A stretch of DNA of 64,000 nucleotides from assembly GCF_004210375.1 (NCBI RefSeq), contig NC_134834.1, positions 161,777,290-161,841,289 of the forward strand. Reading direction: 5' to 3'. The notes below the pieces were generated by a model, which saw nothing but the letters and a program-made list of their open reading frames with translations, was not told where the DNA came from and searched no databases. The first letter of the stretch is position 1, and each line of letters starts with the position of its first letter. The DNA is from Tachypleus tridentatus. Its lineage: Eukaryota > Arthropoda > Merostomata > Xiphosura > Limulidae. A program made the translations under genes and the position numbers. Of the stretch, positions 10,594 through 22,387 are shown one piece after another.

Positions 10594-13330
10594 ACAGGAC
10601 TGAACGTCAAAAGACTTTGTCACCCAAACCCAAGTGTAACCCAGCTAACGGGTGTGAATAACTTTAAAACAGTGATAACCTCATAAAGTAGTACAAAAAA
10701 GTATACGATTTGTTTCTCGTTTCTTTATGCAGGACTAAGCATGTCGGGTTGATGAATAAAATATCCAAGTCAGCTGTGGACGCATTTTAAAAGTGACCAT
10801 CAGTTTTACTATTTAGTTAAAAGTAGGTAAGTAGGAGTAGGGTACTGTTGACCAAGCGTTCACACTGTGGTTTTAAAGGGTCCCTCTGATTACTGCATTC
10901 ACGTATCTTGACACCTTATTAAACATGCATTGTTTGATTTTGTACCAAGAGCTTTGAATTTTTTTTTTTTTTTTTTCCAGCATGAAAAGCCCAAGAAAAA
11001 ATAAAATGAGCCTCCCTTCCAACCTCCTATACTGTTTGGTATCCGAGACCCTAGAAAATTGAATTGTCATAAAGTCCGATGCTTTACGTTAGTTTACTAT
11101 ACAATAAAGTAGCTACTAAAGCTACTTTATCATTATCATTATCACTAAAGTGAAAAAATGTTCAGAAACTGATAATTTTTTCTTCGTTTTTTCACAAAAT
11201 GTAGTGTTGTAACTTAAATATCACAAATAAAATTAAAACAGTGCACTTTTTTTAAGCTGCTTCAAAATATTATATCACAAATGTTTGGAACAATGCGTAC
11301 CATTGTGTTAAGAGTTAGATGTTCATAATCTGAGATATGCTTTTCTATCTCTTGTCATGAACCACAATAGTAATTCATAATATGGATCGCTAGGAATTAA
11401 TTACACAAAATCCTAAGATAACGTTCGGGCAAAAAGCATCTTAAACAGTAAAGATCATGTTCAAACAACGCTTTAAAGTCTTTACTATTCACAGCTAAGG
11501 CTGCACACTTATAAAATGCACAAAAATGTACGTATGTTAGACATTAACAAAAAGCAAATTCGCTCAAAATGGTCCGTTTCTAAGTCTTATTATTATTCTC
11601 CTACTAGCCTACAACAAAAACGGCTTGGTATATTGTACCTAAATATTATACAAAATACTCAATAAAGTACTGCGAAAGTATTGAAATGTCAATTTGTTTC
11701 TTTTATATTTTACATAACCTAAAATCATCATACTTCTAATGTAAACGATGTTATCATTACCCCTGGAAGTTAGCTTTTTTACAAATATGTAGTGGGCCTT
11801 TAAAAGTATAAGTATATATTTGCTCATTGATATACATTATACATTGATAATATAGTCAAACAGAAGCTAAAAATATTCACTATATTATCAAAGAAATCTC
11901 CACGACAATATCCAGGTGCAACTTAATATTTTAAGTCTCGATTTAATGCGATCAAATAGCCAATAGCTACAGTAAATCATCATGTACCATATAAGTTAGC
12001 TATTAACTATGTTTTATTATCATTACAACATACAAAGCTAATTAACATATCAAGTAATCCTTTGTCCATAGCTGAGCACAAAAAAAAGCTAAAAACAAGA
12101 TAAATAAAAATGAAAGTTTAAGTAAAAATATACTTAAAAACTGTGAAAATTATTTATTCAAACTACATATCCCTATTTTGACTACATGAAATGTAATTCC
12201 ACGTGACTTTATGGAGCCGAAATAGTGGCTCGTAGTTTGCGCAAATAATGTGTCCAACATCATTTCTTTGCTTACATTTCCAATTTTTACTTATCTTGTG
12301 TTATATTGAAATACTTGGAGTTTGTTCTGTGCTGATTCAGAATCTCCAAAGCTCCATCTATAGTATACAGTTTCTTTTCAAACAAATAATGATTTATTTT
12401 GAAAAAGTTGTGGTTAGAGAAACAATTTATTTTTTTTATATAAATATACATGAGAGGTTTTCATACCTTCACGGTCTTCGGATAAAAAAATTATTTCCGC
12501 CATGACGATTACACTATGTAACACAAATTTTGTTCCTGGATAATAGGTGTTATTTCTTAATTATTTATGTTTTTAAAAGTACTCAAAAGGCTATTATTCC
12601 CTACAAACTTTGCTTTTGTGACCTGGATAACGTCATTTAGAAATTAACCTATTTTCTATATAAAAATGGTCAAATTTGCACATTTTCATTTATATAAGAT
12701 CTGTATAAAACAACATGTGAATCAAGATTTACATGTATTTATACTAATGTTATACAAAAATGTTTAGAAGTGAGTAGTTTTTCGAGATTTGCGACTGTAA
12801 TGTAAATCACTTTCACGTATCAGCCCCCAGATATAGTCTCCCATCATGTTTTCGTTATACGCTCCCAGGTCACAAAAGCAAAGTTTGAAGAGAAAAATAG
12901 GTCTTTTCCATTTACTTTAGGCATAAGCAATTGGAAAATAACACTTTCTGCCCAGGAACAAGAGAAAGTAAAAATTTTGTTACATAGTGTATATATATAA
13001 TACTGGAAAAGCTGTTTTTTCGTTATTGTTTTAGGTTTAGACTTAGCTAAACAATGTAATAACAGAGATTGGAGAGTTAACACTACACTGTAAAACTGAG
13101 AATAAAACCCATGTCTGGATGGCGTTCTGAAGTGTTTTAGACCTTCATGATACAAGGTTACGTGATATAGGAAAGAACACTTCATCCCTCACCACCCAAG
13201 AGCGCCTGCTAAGTTTAGTTTTACCAGTTCCAAAACTGTGGGAAGAGATAGTTGGACATGCATACATACAAAGCTATAAATTAAGTTAATATAAGATGAA
13301 TAAGGTATAATTAAAGACTCACTAAATGTT
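10594..13330. other. Long AT-rich spacer, no gene seen
   Basis: No recognisable gene. It contains a long T run near 10959-10977. Open frames near 12248-12505 and 12844-13185 lack any recognisable domain. Confidence 0.5.
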
Positions 13331-13453
13331 GGTGTTTTGAATTAGGCACAAAGCTACACAATGGGCTACCTTTACTCTGCCCACCGCGGGTATCGAAACC
13401 CGAGTTACAGCGTTGTAAGTTCGCAGACATACCGCTGAGCCACTGGCGGACTT
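13331..13453 (-). mobile_element. SINE family B, best-preserved copy
   Basis: Its reverse complement begins GTCCGCCAGTGGCTCAGCGG (A-box region), has the B box GGGTTTCGATACCCG, and ends GTGTAGCTTTGTGCCTAATT followed by CAAAAC. The end matches the tail of family A (GTAGCTTTGTGCGAAATTC), while the tRNA head is different. Confidence 0.85.
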
Positions 13454-13659
13454 TTGAAGTACTAATAGAAAGTAACATTGAATTTTTAATTTACAGAAAC
13501 CTGACGAATTTGAAATTGAAGAAATTTTGTCTAGTTATAATTGTCAAACAAGAAAAAATGAACGAAACTTTATACTTGTTCAGGTATAGATTTTTATTAG
13601 ATATTCAAATACATGACCGTAAACTACTACAACAAAAGTTTTGGCTTGTAATACATCAG

Positions 13660-13790
13660 TAGGTGGTGGGAAGGTCTCTCGCTCGAAAAGCGGTAAGTCT
13701 TCGAATTTACAACGCTAAAATCAGGGGTTCGATTTCCATCGGTGGATACAACAGACACTCCGATGTGGCTTTGCTATAAAAAATAACACA
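13660..13790 (+). mobile_element. SINE family B, diverged
   Basis: Plus-strand copy with AAGCGGTAAGTCTTCG, TTTACAACGCTAAAATCAGG, a B-box-like GGTTCGATTTCC and an end GATGTGGCTTTGCTATAAAA. It matches family B in order and spacing. Confidence 0.7.
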
Positions 13791-14065
13791 CACACATATA
13801 TGGTTGGAAAGCTTGTAAATGTATAGTTAATTAATTAACCAACTGAAAATTTATTACTGAAAGAGGCCCTCTTTCTTGTATTTCACGTAATGGTCTTCTC
13901 TTGCTACTACCTATATTTTAGTGTTGGCCTCGCTCCTATTCGTTGTATTACATGAAGTTTGAAGCTTTGTTCAGTAGGCCTCATTTATAACACTTTTTCC
14001 CCGAATAAAATATAAGTATCATCAAGTCAGAGCTTTTAAAACTACCAATTTCTTAATTAATGTTT

Positions 14066-14339
14066 GTTTGTTTTTAAATTTCGTGCAAAGCTACTCGAGG
14101 ACCATCTGAGCTAGCCGTCCCTCATTTAGCATTGTAAGACCAGAGGGAGGGCAGCTAGTCATAACTACTCACCGCCAACTCTGGGGTACTTTTTTTACCA
14201 ATGATTAGTGGGACTGATCGTCACATTATAATCCCCTCATGAATGAAAGGGCGAATATGTTTGGTGTGACGTGGATTCGAACCTGCGACCCTCAGATTAC
14301 GAGTCGAGCACTTTAATCACCTGGCCATGCCGGGCCTAG
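14066..14339 (-). mobile_element. SINE family A, full length (left arm of inverted pair)
   Basis: Reverse-oriented copy with a 12-bp target-site duplication TAATTAATGTTT at 14054-14065 and 14340-14351. It lies head-to-head with the next SINE. Confidence 0.92.
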
Positions 14340-14373
14340 TAATTAATGTTTCGTCACGTTTTCATTTAGAGAA

Positions 14374-14650
14374 CGGCCCGGCATGACCAAGCGTGTTAAG
14401 GCGTGCGACTCGTAATCTGAGGATCGCGGGTTCGCATCCCGGTCGCGCCAAACATGCCCGCCCTTTCAGCCGTGGGGGCGTTATAATGTTACCGTCAATC
14501 CCACTATTCGTTGGTAAAAGAGTAGCCCAAGAGTTGGCGGTGGGTGGTGATGACTAGCTGCCTTCCCTCTAGTCTTACACTGCTAAATTAGGGACGGCTA
14601 GCACAGATAGCCCTCGAGTAGCTTTGTGCGAAATTCCAAAACAAACAAAC
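14374..14650 (+). mobile_element. SINE family A, full length (right arm of inverted pair)
   Basis: One of the best-preserved copies: head GGCCCGGCATGACCAAGC, intact A and B boxes, body, and a tail ending in AAACAAACAAAC. It has a perfect 12-bp target-site duplication TCATTTAGAGAA (14362-14373 and 14651-14662), which suggests a relatively recent insertion. Confidence 0.94.
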
Positions 14651-14662
14651 TCATTTAGAGAA

Positions 14663-15522
14663 GTTTGGCAACCAGAATAATTATTGGTTAAAGCCAAAAA
14701 ATAAAATAAAATGAACATCTATAAAACTGTTTTAATTTTACAGTGTTTGTTGACATTCTGTCGTGCCCATAATTTCTTTCTTATATCTAAATTATTCTTA
14801 TTTAAAAAATTAGTTGACGATGCAACATCAATTTCTAATTATTATAGGCTATTTTTTGGGCATTTTTATATTATATTATATTACATACTTCTAGTTAGTG
14901 CGATAAATGAAGGTAAATTAATAATTTCTTTTTTTTTCGTTGTTTGTTTAATTTTGCGCAACTATTCTAGGTTTATCTCAATCAGACGTCCTTAACTTTG
15001 AAGTGATAGACTAGTGAGAGAACAGAAAGTCTACACCACCAAACCGAAGAGCGGTGTGTTATGTGGCTAGTTTGCTTTGATTAGAAGTTATTAATAACAC
15101 AGACATGTGCGAAAATTGAACAGGAACTGTCACAGAACTCCTGATAGATAACCTGGTAATTTACAACCACTTGAAGTGTTCGTAAAGATACTGATTAATA
15201 ATTCCTTAGTTCTGTTAACGGTTAGTTACGGATATAATTGTGTTAAAGCTGACTCAACTGTAGGCATAAATCAAGATTCACCGGCTTGGTAGTTTTAATT
15301 ACATTAATTTCACTTCTAAAGATTTAAAATGGCGATTGATTGTGACAAAATACGATAATTTATTCTTCTGTGTTCTTGAAAAGGTAAGCCTATAAAACAT
15401 AACTTGTTCTACGATTAAATAATTGTTATCCAACAGATGCGGATAAGTCATTGGGCATGCCAGCGTTTGTTTATTACTGCACTCGATTAATTTTTCGACC
15501 GAAGTAGTGCCTTCCTTAAGTC
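14663..15522. other. Spacer and Gsx 3' flank
   Basis: AT-rich sequence downstream of the homeobox gene. On the minus strand a possible poly(A) signal AATAAA lies at 15470-15475, about 50 bases after the Gsx stop, and a second at 15359-15364. The plus-strand open frame 14711-14995 is leucine/phenylalanine-rich and looks like chance AT-rich reading. Confidence 0.4.
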
Positions 15523-15818
15523 CTAACGCTTCTCATTTTGATCCACTTGAAACTGAAATGTTTTATTGTTGTGACTGAAACCGTATCGACCTGTAAACTG
15601 AATAACGCTTTCTTTCTTGTGTTTCACTCGACGGTTCTGGAACCAGATTTTGACTTGCTTCTCTGATAGATTTAAGTATTTCGAAATTTCAATTCGTCGA
15701 ATCCTAGATAAGTACATGTTCGTTGAGAACTCTCTTTCTAACTCCAACAGCTGGGCACTTGTGAAAGCTGTTCGAATTCGTTTTCTTCTGTCGCTAGATG
15801 GCAATGTTAAGAGTTGAT
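15523..15818 (-). CDS. Gsx: Gsx exon 2: homeodomain and C-terminus
   Basis: Begins after the acceptor TTAG at 15819-15820 with the last two bases of an Asp codon, then reads [18 protein letters not shown] and the rest of a 60-residue homeodomain. A short tail of about 30 residues follows, ending FQVDQNEKR and a stop at 15523-15525. The recognition helix [16 protein letters not shown] is the one seen in Gsx proteins. Confidence 0.96.
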
Positions 15819-18800
15819 CTAATAAAGACAGAAGACAGAAAACTAAAAATTATAAGAAACTTCGTTTACATGTTAGTAATTTTGCAGCTATGAAAAACAA
15901 AATTTGATACAAATATTTAACTTTGCAATGTGTTATTCCAGGCTGAAATCTAGAGAAACAGTTATTACTAGTTGGATTATTTAAAGATTTGCAAACTAAC
16001 ACTCGCAATTACAAATTAAAGCAGGTGGAAATGTATGTAACTATGTACTTTTCTTTAAGAGTCAATTTAATACAGTCTCAAAATTTAATATTCCCATAAA
16101 CAAATAATAGTTAGGAAAGTATTTGTTTACGTTCAGTAGATCAGCTCCTTATAATTTCTAGTACATTCTTCTCAAAATACAAATCAGGTGATTTTACAAA
16201 ACTATCTTTAAAAAAAAAATTGATTATTTTAATCAATCCACTCAACCTCCTATATTTTCAGAGAGCAGACTGGACTTTGCAACAACATGGCAGTATCACA
16301 TTATTAATTAAACTGTATACAACTATGATATTTGTAGCAATACTAATCAACTGTTCAGAAAGTGTGAAGGTTTTATCGGTTTGAGTCAAGTGCGCGTTTC
16401 ATGTATGGCTACACTAATAGAAACCCGTTCGACTGAAAGTACTATATCATTTTCTGTGAAAGTGCTAACACTTGAAAACTTCGGAACATGAAATTATAAT
16501 CCAATTTATAATTATTTTGAAAATATAATTTTTATTTCTTGCAAAATAAACGCATTGGAATTGAAAATACATTCACATGTATTCATATTTTGTTGGCTTA
16601 TCAATTACACAATGTAATGTATCCATCTATAATTTACTAATATATATATATATATATATTACAAAAAAAACGCAATTTTTGTGCAATATGAACATATATA
16701 AGTAACATATTCAAATAAAACATTTTCCAACATATTTTCACAAAGCGTGCAATAGAAGGTTAATCTTATCAATTTTTTTTAAATTTCGCGCAAAGCTACT
16801 CTTGGGCTATCTGTGCTAGCCGTCCCTAATTTAGCTGTGTAAGACTAGAGGGAAGGCAGCTAGTCATTACCACCCACTGCCAACTCTTGGGCTACTCTTT
16901 TACCAACGAATAGTGGGATTGACCGAAACATTATAATGCCCCCACGGCTGAAAGGGCGAGCATATTTGGTGCGATGGGAATTCGAACCCGCGACCCTCAC
17001 ATTACGAGTCGAATGCCTTAACCCACCTGGCCATGCCGGGCTTTTTACAATCAATACCGCCACATAATTTCTGCTACCGTTTTGATTACGATTCGATAAT
17101 CAATAGCATTTAGGACGATATCTTCACGAGTTATTACATTTCGAAACCTTAAATATCAGTTGATGAATTCCCCCGATAGGGCAATGGTAGCTATACGGAT
17201 TTACAACGCTAAAATCCATGATTCAATTCCATGCGATGGACGCAGAGGATAGTCCAATGTAGCTTTGCTCCGACAAAAAAAAAAAAACAGTCGATGAAAC
17301 CACATTTTTATTCAATGTTAATTCTTAATTTATTATTGCATTTACCGCACTAAAGTTTTATTAATATACTACTAGATACAACAATCATATATTAACTTTT
17401 CGTTAATTCAGATTATGTGAAAAAGTACCAATTTCTAAGAAATATAGCGTAATTGTTACTTACCACTTATTTACACGTCTTAGAGGCATTTATAGTTAGT
17501 AGTGTATGAACTCAACTTAATGAAAAATGATATATTGTGATATACTCTGACAAGATGTTTGTTTTCGAACTTTCGCAAAGCTATACACGGGCTACCTGCG
17601 AAAAACCTTGAAGTTTGAATTTATAGACTAGAGAAAAGGCAGCTAACTAGTCAACAGCGCCACCTACAACTCTTACATTATTTTTGTCTGACCGTATGGT
17701 GGGATTTGACCGTTACTCTCATAACTCATCCAAAGTGCGAAGTGCATTTTTGCAATAACGGAACTCGAAATATGAATCTTTGGATTCGCAGTCCGGCAAA
17801 CTAACGAGAAGTGTTGGATGTGACGAAGTTACTAACGTGCTCAGGCTATTAATCTGGGTATTTTCAGTGGTAAAAACGAGCTCCGTACTATGGAGTAGTA
17901 GGTATGCTGTAAGAGTAACAATCAGATTCCATTACTTGATCAAACAAGAGTAGCCTAAAAATTGGCTGTGAATAGAGTTGAATAGCTGCTTTTCATCTAG
18001 TCTTACTGTTCAACGTAGGGGTGACTATGCGCGACGGCTCTTGTGTGTTCTTTGATAGAGTGTTTAGGTTGGGTATTTATAATAAGTACATTGGAATGGG
18101 CGTTGAAGACGTAAGACCGATGACTTTCGAAACGTTTTCCTCTACACTTGTTATTTCTACAATAAGCAGTGGCCGCTCATTCCAATGTTTTCATCAGCTT
18201 TTGTGTAGTTTGCGCAAACATTTCAAACGAACTAAAAAACGGAAATGCTTTCCCCTAAGCACAACAAGACAGCGAAAACGTTGAGAAGATGAAGCAACTT
18301 TCTTTGAATAACTTAGAATTTACAAATCAACAACAATAACAACATTGAAAGAGATTTATTGCTTCTTTTAAACTCCTTCCCGACCCTGCTCGGCATGGCC
18401 AGGTGGGTTAAGGCGTTCGACTCGTAGGCTGAGGGTCACGGGTTCGAATCCCCGTCACATCAAACATGTTCGCCCTTTCAGCCGTGGGGACGTTATAATG
18501 TTCAATCAATCCCACTATTCGTTGGTAAAAGAGTAGCCCAAGAGTTGGCAGTGGGTGGTAATGACTAGCTGCCTTCCCTCTAGTCTTACATTGCTAAATT
18601 AGGGTCAGCTAATGCAGATAGTCCTCGTGTAGCTTTGTGTGAAAATCGAAACAAACAAACCTTCCCAACCCATTTGGAGCGTCTTGAAAACCTCCATGGG
18701 GTCAAGACGGACACTTTAAGAATATATGAACTATAGAATATACTAATGAGGAAATATTTAAAAAAGTAAATAACATAACCTATATGAATTATTTAGTCCA

Positions 18801-19327
18801 TCGAGGCTGTAGAGCAAACTTACTATATTTTATCAAATCGACTACTGACCTTCATACTGTGATTTAATTCGATAAATCTGTGAACCACTTGGATGATTTG
18901 TCAGCTGCTTGTCTGATGAAAAGTTTCCTCGACAGAAAGGTAAAACACTGAAGAAGTTAGAATGTGTATGATTGAAAGAGTGGATGTTGTTGGTGATGCA
19001 TCTTGTTGCAATATTATCACAGCCTTTCATGTCAAACGACGATGAATCCAACTTGGTACAATTACAGATGGAAGATTGGTAAATCGAGTTCTTTTCCAGA
19101 GCAACAGAGAAATCAAAAGATCTCGAAAAACAGGAAACATTTTTAATTTCTTTTCTGTTGCTACCAACGTCTCTGTCGCTACTTATTTCGAACGAGTTTT
19201 TTGAAGGCTTTAAAATAACATCTATATTGTTGGACGTTGAAGTGTCCAATGAACGTTTAGCGGAATTAGACGGTGTCCTGGAAACAGGACGTGTCAGTAA
19301 AGATTCGACGAGAAACGACCGAGACAT
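15523..19327 (-). CDS. Gsx: Gsx / ind ParaHox homeodomain protein, two exons
   Basis: Complete gene encoding about 257 residues in two exons (18850-19327 and 15523-15818). The product is a nuclear sequence-specific transcription factor. Gsx (Drosophila ind) specifies intermediate neuroectoderm and usually acts as a repressor. The N-terminus [11 protein letters not shown] matches the SNAG-like repressor motif that opens GSX proteins, and the homeodomain has [28 protein letters not shown] and [12 protein letters not shown] with glutamine at homeodomain position 50. No clear hexapeptide precedes the homeodomain. The splice GAAG|GTCAGT to TTAG|ATCAAC is canonical and phase 1, creating an Asp codon. 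The 3-kb intron is packed with SINE copies. The nearest neighbour found is dachsous, 11 kb upstream on the same strand. No other homeobox is seen in the window. Family assignment is very secure; the splice is read directly from the sequence. Confidence 0.96.
16773..17042 (-). mobile_element. SINE family A in Gsx intron
   Basis: Reverse-oriented, nearly full-length copy from AAATTTCGCGCAAAGC to CCATGCCGGGC. A short ATCAAT direct repeat on both sides may be the target-site duplication. Same strand as the gene. Confidence 0.88.
17170..17287 (+). mobile_element. SINE family B in Gsx intron
   Basis: Plus-strand copy: GGGCAATGGTAGCTATACGG, TTTACAACGCTAAAATCC, a decayed B box (GATTCAATTCC), then CCAATGTAGCTTTGCTC and an A-rich end at about 17275-17287. 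Confidence 0.75.
17560..17810 (-). mobile_element. Old SINE related to family A
   Basis: The layout matches a reversed family A copy (tail-like TTTCGCAAAGCTATACACGG, then AGGCAGCTA, GGGATTTGACCGTTACT, and GAATCTTTGGATTCGCAGTC near the head), but with many substitutions and small gaps. I infer an old copy or a related subfamily. Confidence 0.6.
17885..18015 (+). mobile_element. SINE-related fragment, diverged
   Basis: Contains AGAGTAGCCTAAAAATTGGC and CATCTAGTCTTACTG in the order of the family A body, plus strand. Both ends are lost or unrecognisable. Confidence 0.5.
18088..18190 (+). repeat. Retroelement fragment with GAAACG motif and inverted ends
   Basis: CATTGGAATG near 18089 and CATTCCAATG near 18179 are inverted repeats. 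They enclose TTGAAGACGTAAGACCGATG followed by ACTTTCGAAACGTTTTCC. The GAAGACG and CGAAACGTT elements recall the motif at 9315, so this may be the same kind of Penelope-like or hammerhead-bearing terminus. Confidence 0.35.
18387..18659 (+). mobile_element. SINE family A in Gsx intron
   Basis: Plus-strand copy (opposite to the gene) with intact A and B boxes. A 12-bp target-site duplication CCTTCCCGACCC / CCTTCCCAACCC lies at 18375-18386 and 18660-18671. Confidence 0.92.
18850..19327 (-). CDS. Gsx: Gsx exon 1: start codon and N-terminal region
   Basis: The start codon at 19325-19327 is chosen because translation opens with [11 protein letters not shown], the characteristic GSX N-terminus. The exon encodes 159 codons plus one base, is serine- and asparagine-rich, and contains [10 protein letters not shown], similar in position to a conserved block of vertebrate GSX. 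The donor GAAG|GTCAGT sits at 18850/18849. Confidence 0.94.
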
Positions 19328-19800
19328 GTTATGATTTTCAAATGAAACTTCCTAGGCGATAATTGGCTTTACATTATATATTCGTTATAGTTAGTTGCTT
19401 TACACCCTTAACGGTAAAAAACTTACAATATTTACGCCTTGTTTGGTTGAAGGAAGCTGTTTTAGCACTCTCCACCCTATAACTTAAGTACCTTTTAAAA
19501 TGTGATTACGTGAACTTAACCCAAAGGTAAATAAAAAAAAAAAACGTACATGGATTGGTTAGATATATCCACTTCACGCTCACGATCTCCCTTACTAGAA
19601 CCAATCAAAATAGTCGAACCGCCTTCGAAGAGCCCAACAAAGGTCGTCAAGCTCAATATTATCGAAGAATTTACATCAGCTATTGTTGAACTCCCTAACT
19701 CTCTCTAGAACGGTTACAGTGCCGAGGCGCATACGTCATTAAATACTTTTTCTGTACTCTTGTACATCATGTTTTTAACTATTTCAACATCCTTATTTCC
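19328..19800 (-). promoter_or_regulatory. Gsx 5' flank, candidate promoter
   Basis: On the minus strand a TATA-like ATATATAATG lies at about 19373-19382, roughly 45-55 bases before the start codon, and a CCAAT motif at about 19361-19368. A second CCAAT-type motif lies near 19598. The transcription start is unknown and TATA-like strings are common in AT-rich DNA, so this is a positional guess. Confidence 0.3.
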
Positions 19801-20297
19801 AAGAAAATCCCTGAAGTATACATCATGCTTATCTTTAAACACAAACCAGTATCATCAACTACTTTATAAAATTAGAGAATTTATCTTCCTTTTTTTTAAT
19901 TCTTATAAAGTAACATCTAGCTGCGTATAAAATTATTTAGAAAGATTATAGTGAAAGTTATCATATGGAATGCACTTTTTGAGCTAAACGTGAGGTCAGA
20001 GGCCCTATAATTCAGAATTAGTCTTCCTAAAGTAGAACTGCTGACCAATCAGTCAGCAGAACCGAACTCCTATGCGACTGTTTTTAACTGGATAACAGAA
20101 CTGAACTTTAATTTTACAATATACCCATAGAAAAACGTGCAGAGCTAGCTTAGTGTCATTACGCGGGCTTAGGATGTTGAACTTTCGCATCTGCAACATG
20201 ACAATGGTTACAGCTGGGATGACTGGATCCTTCCCAGCCAAATGTCAACAAGGAAAAAAGACAACAAGAGATTTAAAAGTTTGCTCATAAATGAATA

Positions 20298-20472
20298 CAC
20301 ACACATGTTGATATTGTATATATCAGGTGGTCTCTTTACTCTAATGAATACATAGTATATACACACACACATGTTGATATTGTATATATCAGGTGGTCTC
20401 TTTACTCTAATGAATACATAGTATGCACACACACATGTTGATATTGTATATCTCAGGTGGTCTCTTTACTCA
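20298..20472. repeat. Tandem repeat, about 66-bp unit, three copies
   Basis: CATGTTGATATTGTATATAT begins at 20304, 20370 and 20434. Each copy continues with CAGGTGGTCTCTTTACTC, and copies are separated by CA-rich runs. The periods are 66 and 64 bp. The open reading across it merely repeats the unit and is not a gene. Positions 19800-20297 show nothing recognisable. Confidence 0.9.
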
Positions 20473-20960
20473 CCTTGCACATCATATCATATGTGATCAC
20501 TTAACATATTTCAAAGTGTGGGGTTTTTCTCCATAGATCGCTAGTTATATCTTGGAGGAATGGGGGCTAGTGATGTGGGGTAAAAAAAATTGTTTTAATA
20601 TATTTTTAATAATGAAAAAATATGTAATCACTACAATACATAATATTTTAATTAATGTGTATCTGTGTATTACATCTCGTATCATAATTCAGATTTTTCA
20701 CTTACTTAAAAAGTAAGGTGGCGCACAATAAACGTTATTTATTTTAAATAGCAATGTAGAGGACAAACGTTTGGAAACGTTGACTCAATCAGTCGTCGGT
20801 GAGGAGTTGAGGGCAAGTGAATCTGTGACTTTCGGTGCACTTTAATCTCTAAAGTGAGCATGTATGTATTGCCAAAATTGGAAATTATTAAAGTGTACCT
20901 ATCAAAGTAGAGGGTATATAGAAAGGCTCGAAGCTCCTTTACCTTTAGAATGATGTGTAT
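20473..20960. other. Spacer, no gene seen
   Basis: AT-rich sequence without recognisable features. Confidence 0.5.
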
Positions 20961-21077
20961 ATTTGTAATTAATCACAAAGCCACATAATGTAATATCTGC
21001 GTCCTGTCCACTACGGGTATCGAAACCCGTTTTATAGTGGTGTGAGTCCATAGACATACCGCTGTGCCAATGGGAGG
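20961..21077 (-). mobile_element. SINE family B
   Basis: The reverse complement shows CCAATGGCACAGCGGTATG-like order with the B box GGGTTTCGATACCCG and a tail near GTGGCTTTGTG. It is about 115 bp and moderately diverged. Confidence 0.78.
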
Positions 21078-21984
21078 GTCATTTAGAATGGAAATAATGG
21101 CTTATTTTGATACAGTACCCCAGGGAAGGGTAGATATTAATATAAACTAGCGCTAAAAATACAAGATAAATTAATATGAAAATAAGTTATTTAATAAACA
21201 TCTTGCGCGGCTTTTAATGGTTCAATTTAATCTTTTTAGCTCTAACTATTAAGTTTACTTTATAGCCTTTAACTGTTTACAATTTAATTCAAGTTGTAGA
21301 AATTGTAAATTATTGAAATTTATGAGGATATTTGAAGTGATTAATAACACCGATATTGGAGATGGAGGGGAGGAGGCTTGACTTTCCAATTATAACTCTT
21401 ATGGTCCTTCAACGATATACAGTGGACACTTCATTCCACCTGAATAAAAATGGACAATAATTACATAAGCACCCACATAAAGATGCAACCGTGGTCAATT
21501 AAAAAAATATAAAGAAATATGTTTACAGGAATATAAGGACATTATTCTCAGACTAATACCTCTGTCCCGAGCAGTCAGAAACCTGCTTTGTGTGGTAACT
21601 TTTTTATGGTAATTCTGAAAGTCGGTTCTTACAGTAGTACCACGACCGTGTAAACGTTAACTTGTTTGGTTGTTGTTAAGCGCAAATGGGATATCTGTGT
21701 TAATGGATTAGATTAATAACATGTTATTTATCTGCATGGCCGGTGCTGAATCACTTCGAATCATTTTTCATATATATATATTTGTATATTGTGAGTCCTA
21801 CCCCAAAACTTTCTTGCTATTGGTAAGTTTTTTTGATACTTCTGTTATCTTAAAGGATAACCTGGTAGAACGCTATACGCCCAAAATCTTAAAGTATTTA
21901 ATATCAACCTCTGGTTTGTCAAATATTACATTTGGTTAATTAATTATTTCTTAAATTATTTGGTAGAATTTCATGTGAATCTAC
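21078..21984. other. Spacer, no gene seen
   Basis: No recognisable gene or repeat. A 72-codon plus-strand frame at 21721-21939 has no domain signature. Confidence 0.5.
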
Positions 21985-22135
21985 TCTGCGTTAGCTGTCT
22001 CTAAGTTTGAAATGGTAGACCAGAGACAAGGCAGCTAGTCAACATCATCTACCGCCAATTTTTGGGCTACTTTAACCAAATAGTAGGATTTGACCGTTAC
22101 TATTATAACGCACCAACGAATCGAACGTGAAGAAC
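21985..22135 (-). mobile_element. Old SINE related to family A, truncated
   Basis: GTTAGCTGTCTCTAAGTTTG, AGACAAGGCAGCTAGTCAAC and TAGGATTTGACCGTTACT occur in the order of a reversed family A body, with heavy divergence. The tRNA head is lost. Confidence 0.55.
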
Positions 22136-22387
22136 ATGATTTTTTCTGACGTTTATGAATTCATTGTTTGGTATATTATCCACTGTATCACAGTTCATCC
22201 TTTTGCATGAATAAAGTCACCTGTAATTTCTCTTATAATTCATATATACTTTAAAGAAAACTAGCCTCTAATAACAGATTAAGTTATTTTAAATCAGCGA
22301 TCGTTCTAGAGAAAAAATATTTTTTTAAATCAGTATCTCTTCTTGGAAAAAAAAAACTGAGCAAAGTACTCCAGTCTAATGAGATTT

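Larger units (their letters stand above)
15819..18849 (-). other. Gsx intron, SINE-rich
   Basis: The intron carries two family A SINEs, one family B SINE, two more diverged SINE-related stretches, and a hammerhead-like retroelement motif near 18090-18190. An (AT)n run sits at about 16640-16660. Positions 15819-16772 hold nothing else recognisable. Confidence 0.8.

Noticed and set aside
14711-14995. 94-residue hydrophobic plus-strand frame
   Set aside because: Rich in Leu, Phe and Ile, as expected from translating T-rich DNA. No signal peptide pattern convincing enough and no homologue recognised.
15617-15817. Plus-strand frame over the homeobox
   Set aside because: Antisense shadow of the Gsx homeodomain exon.
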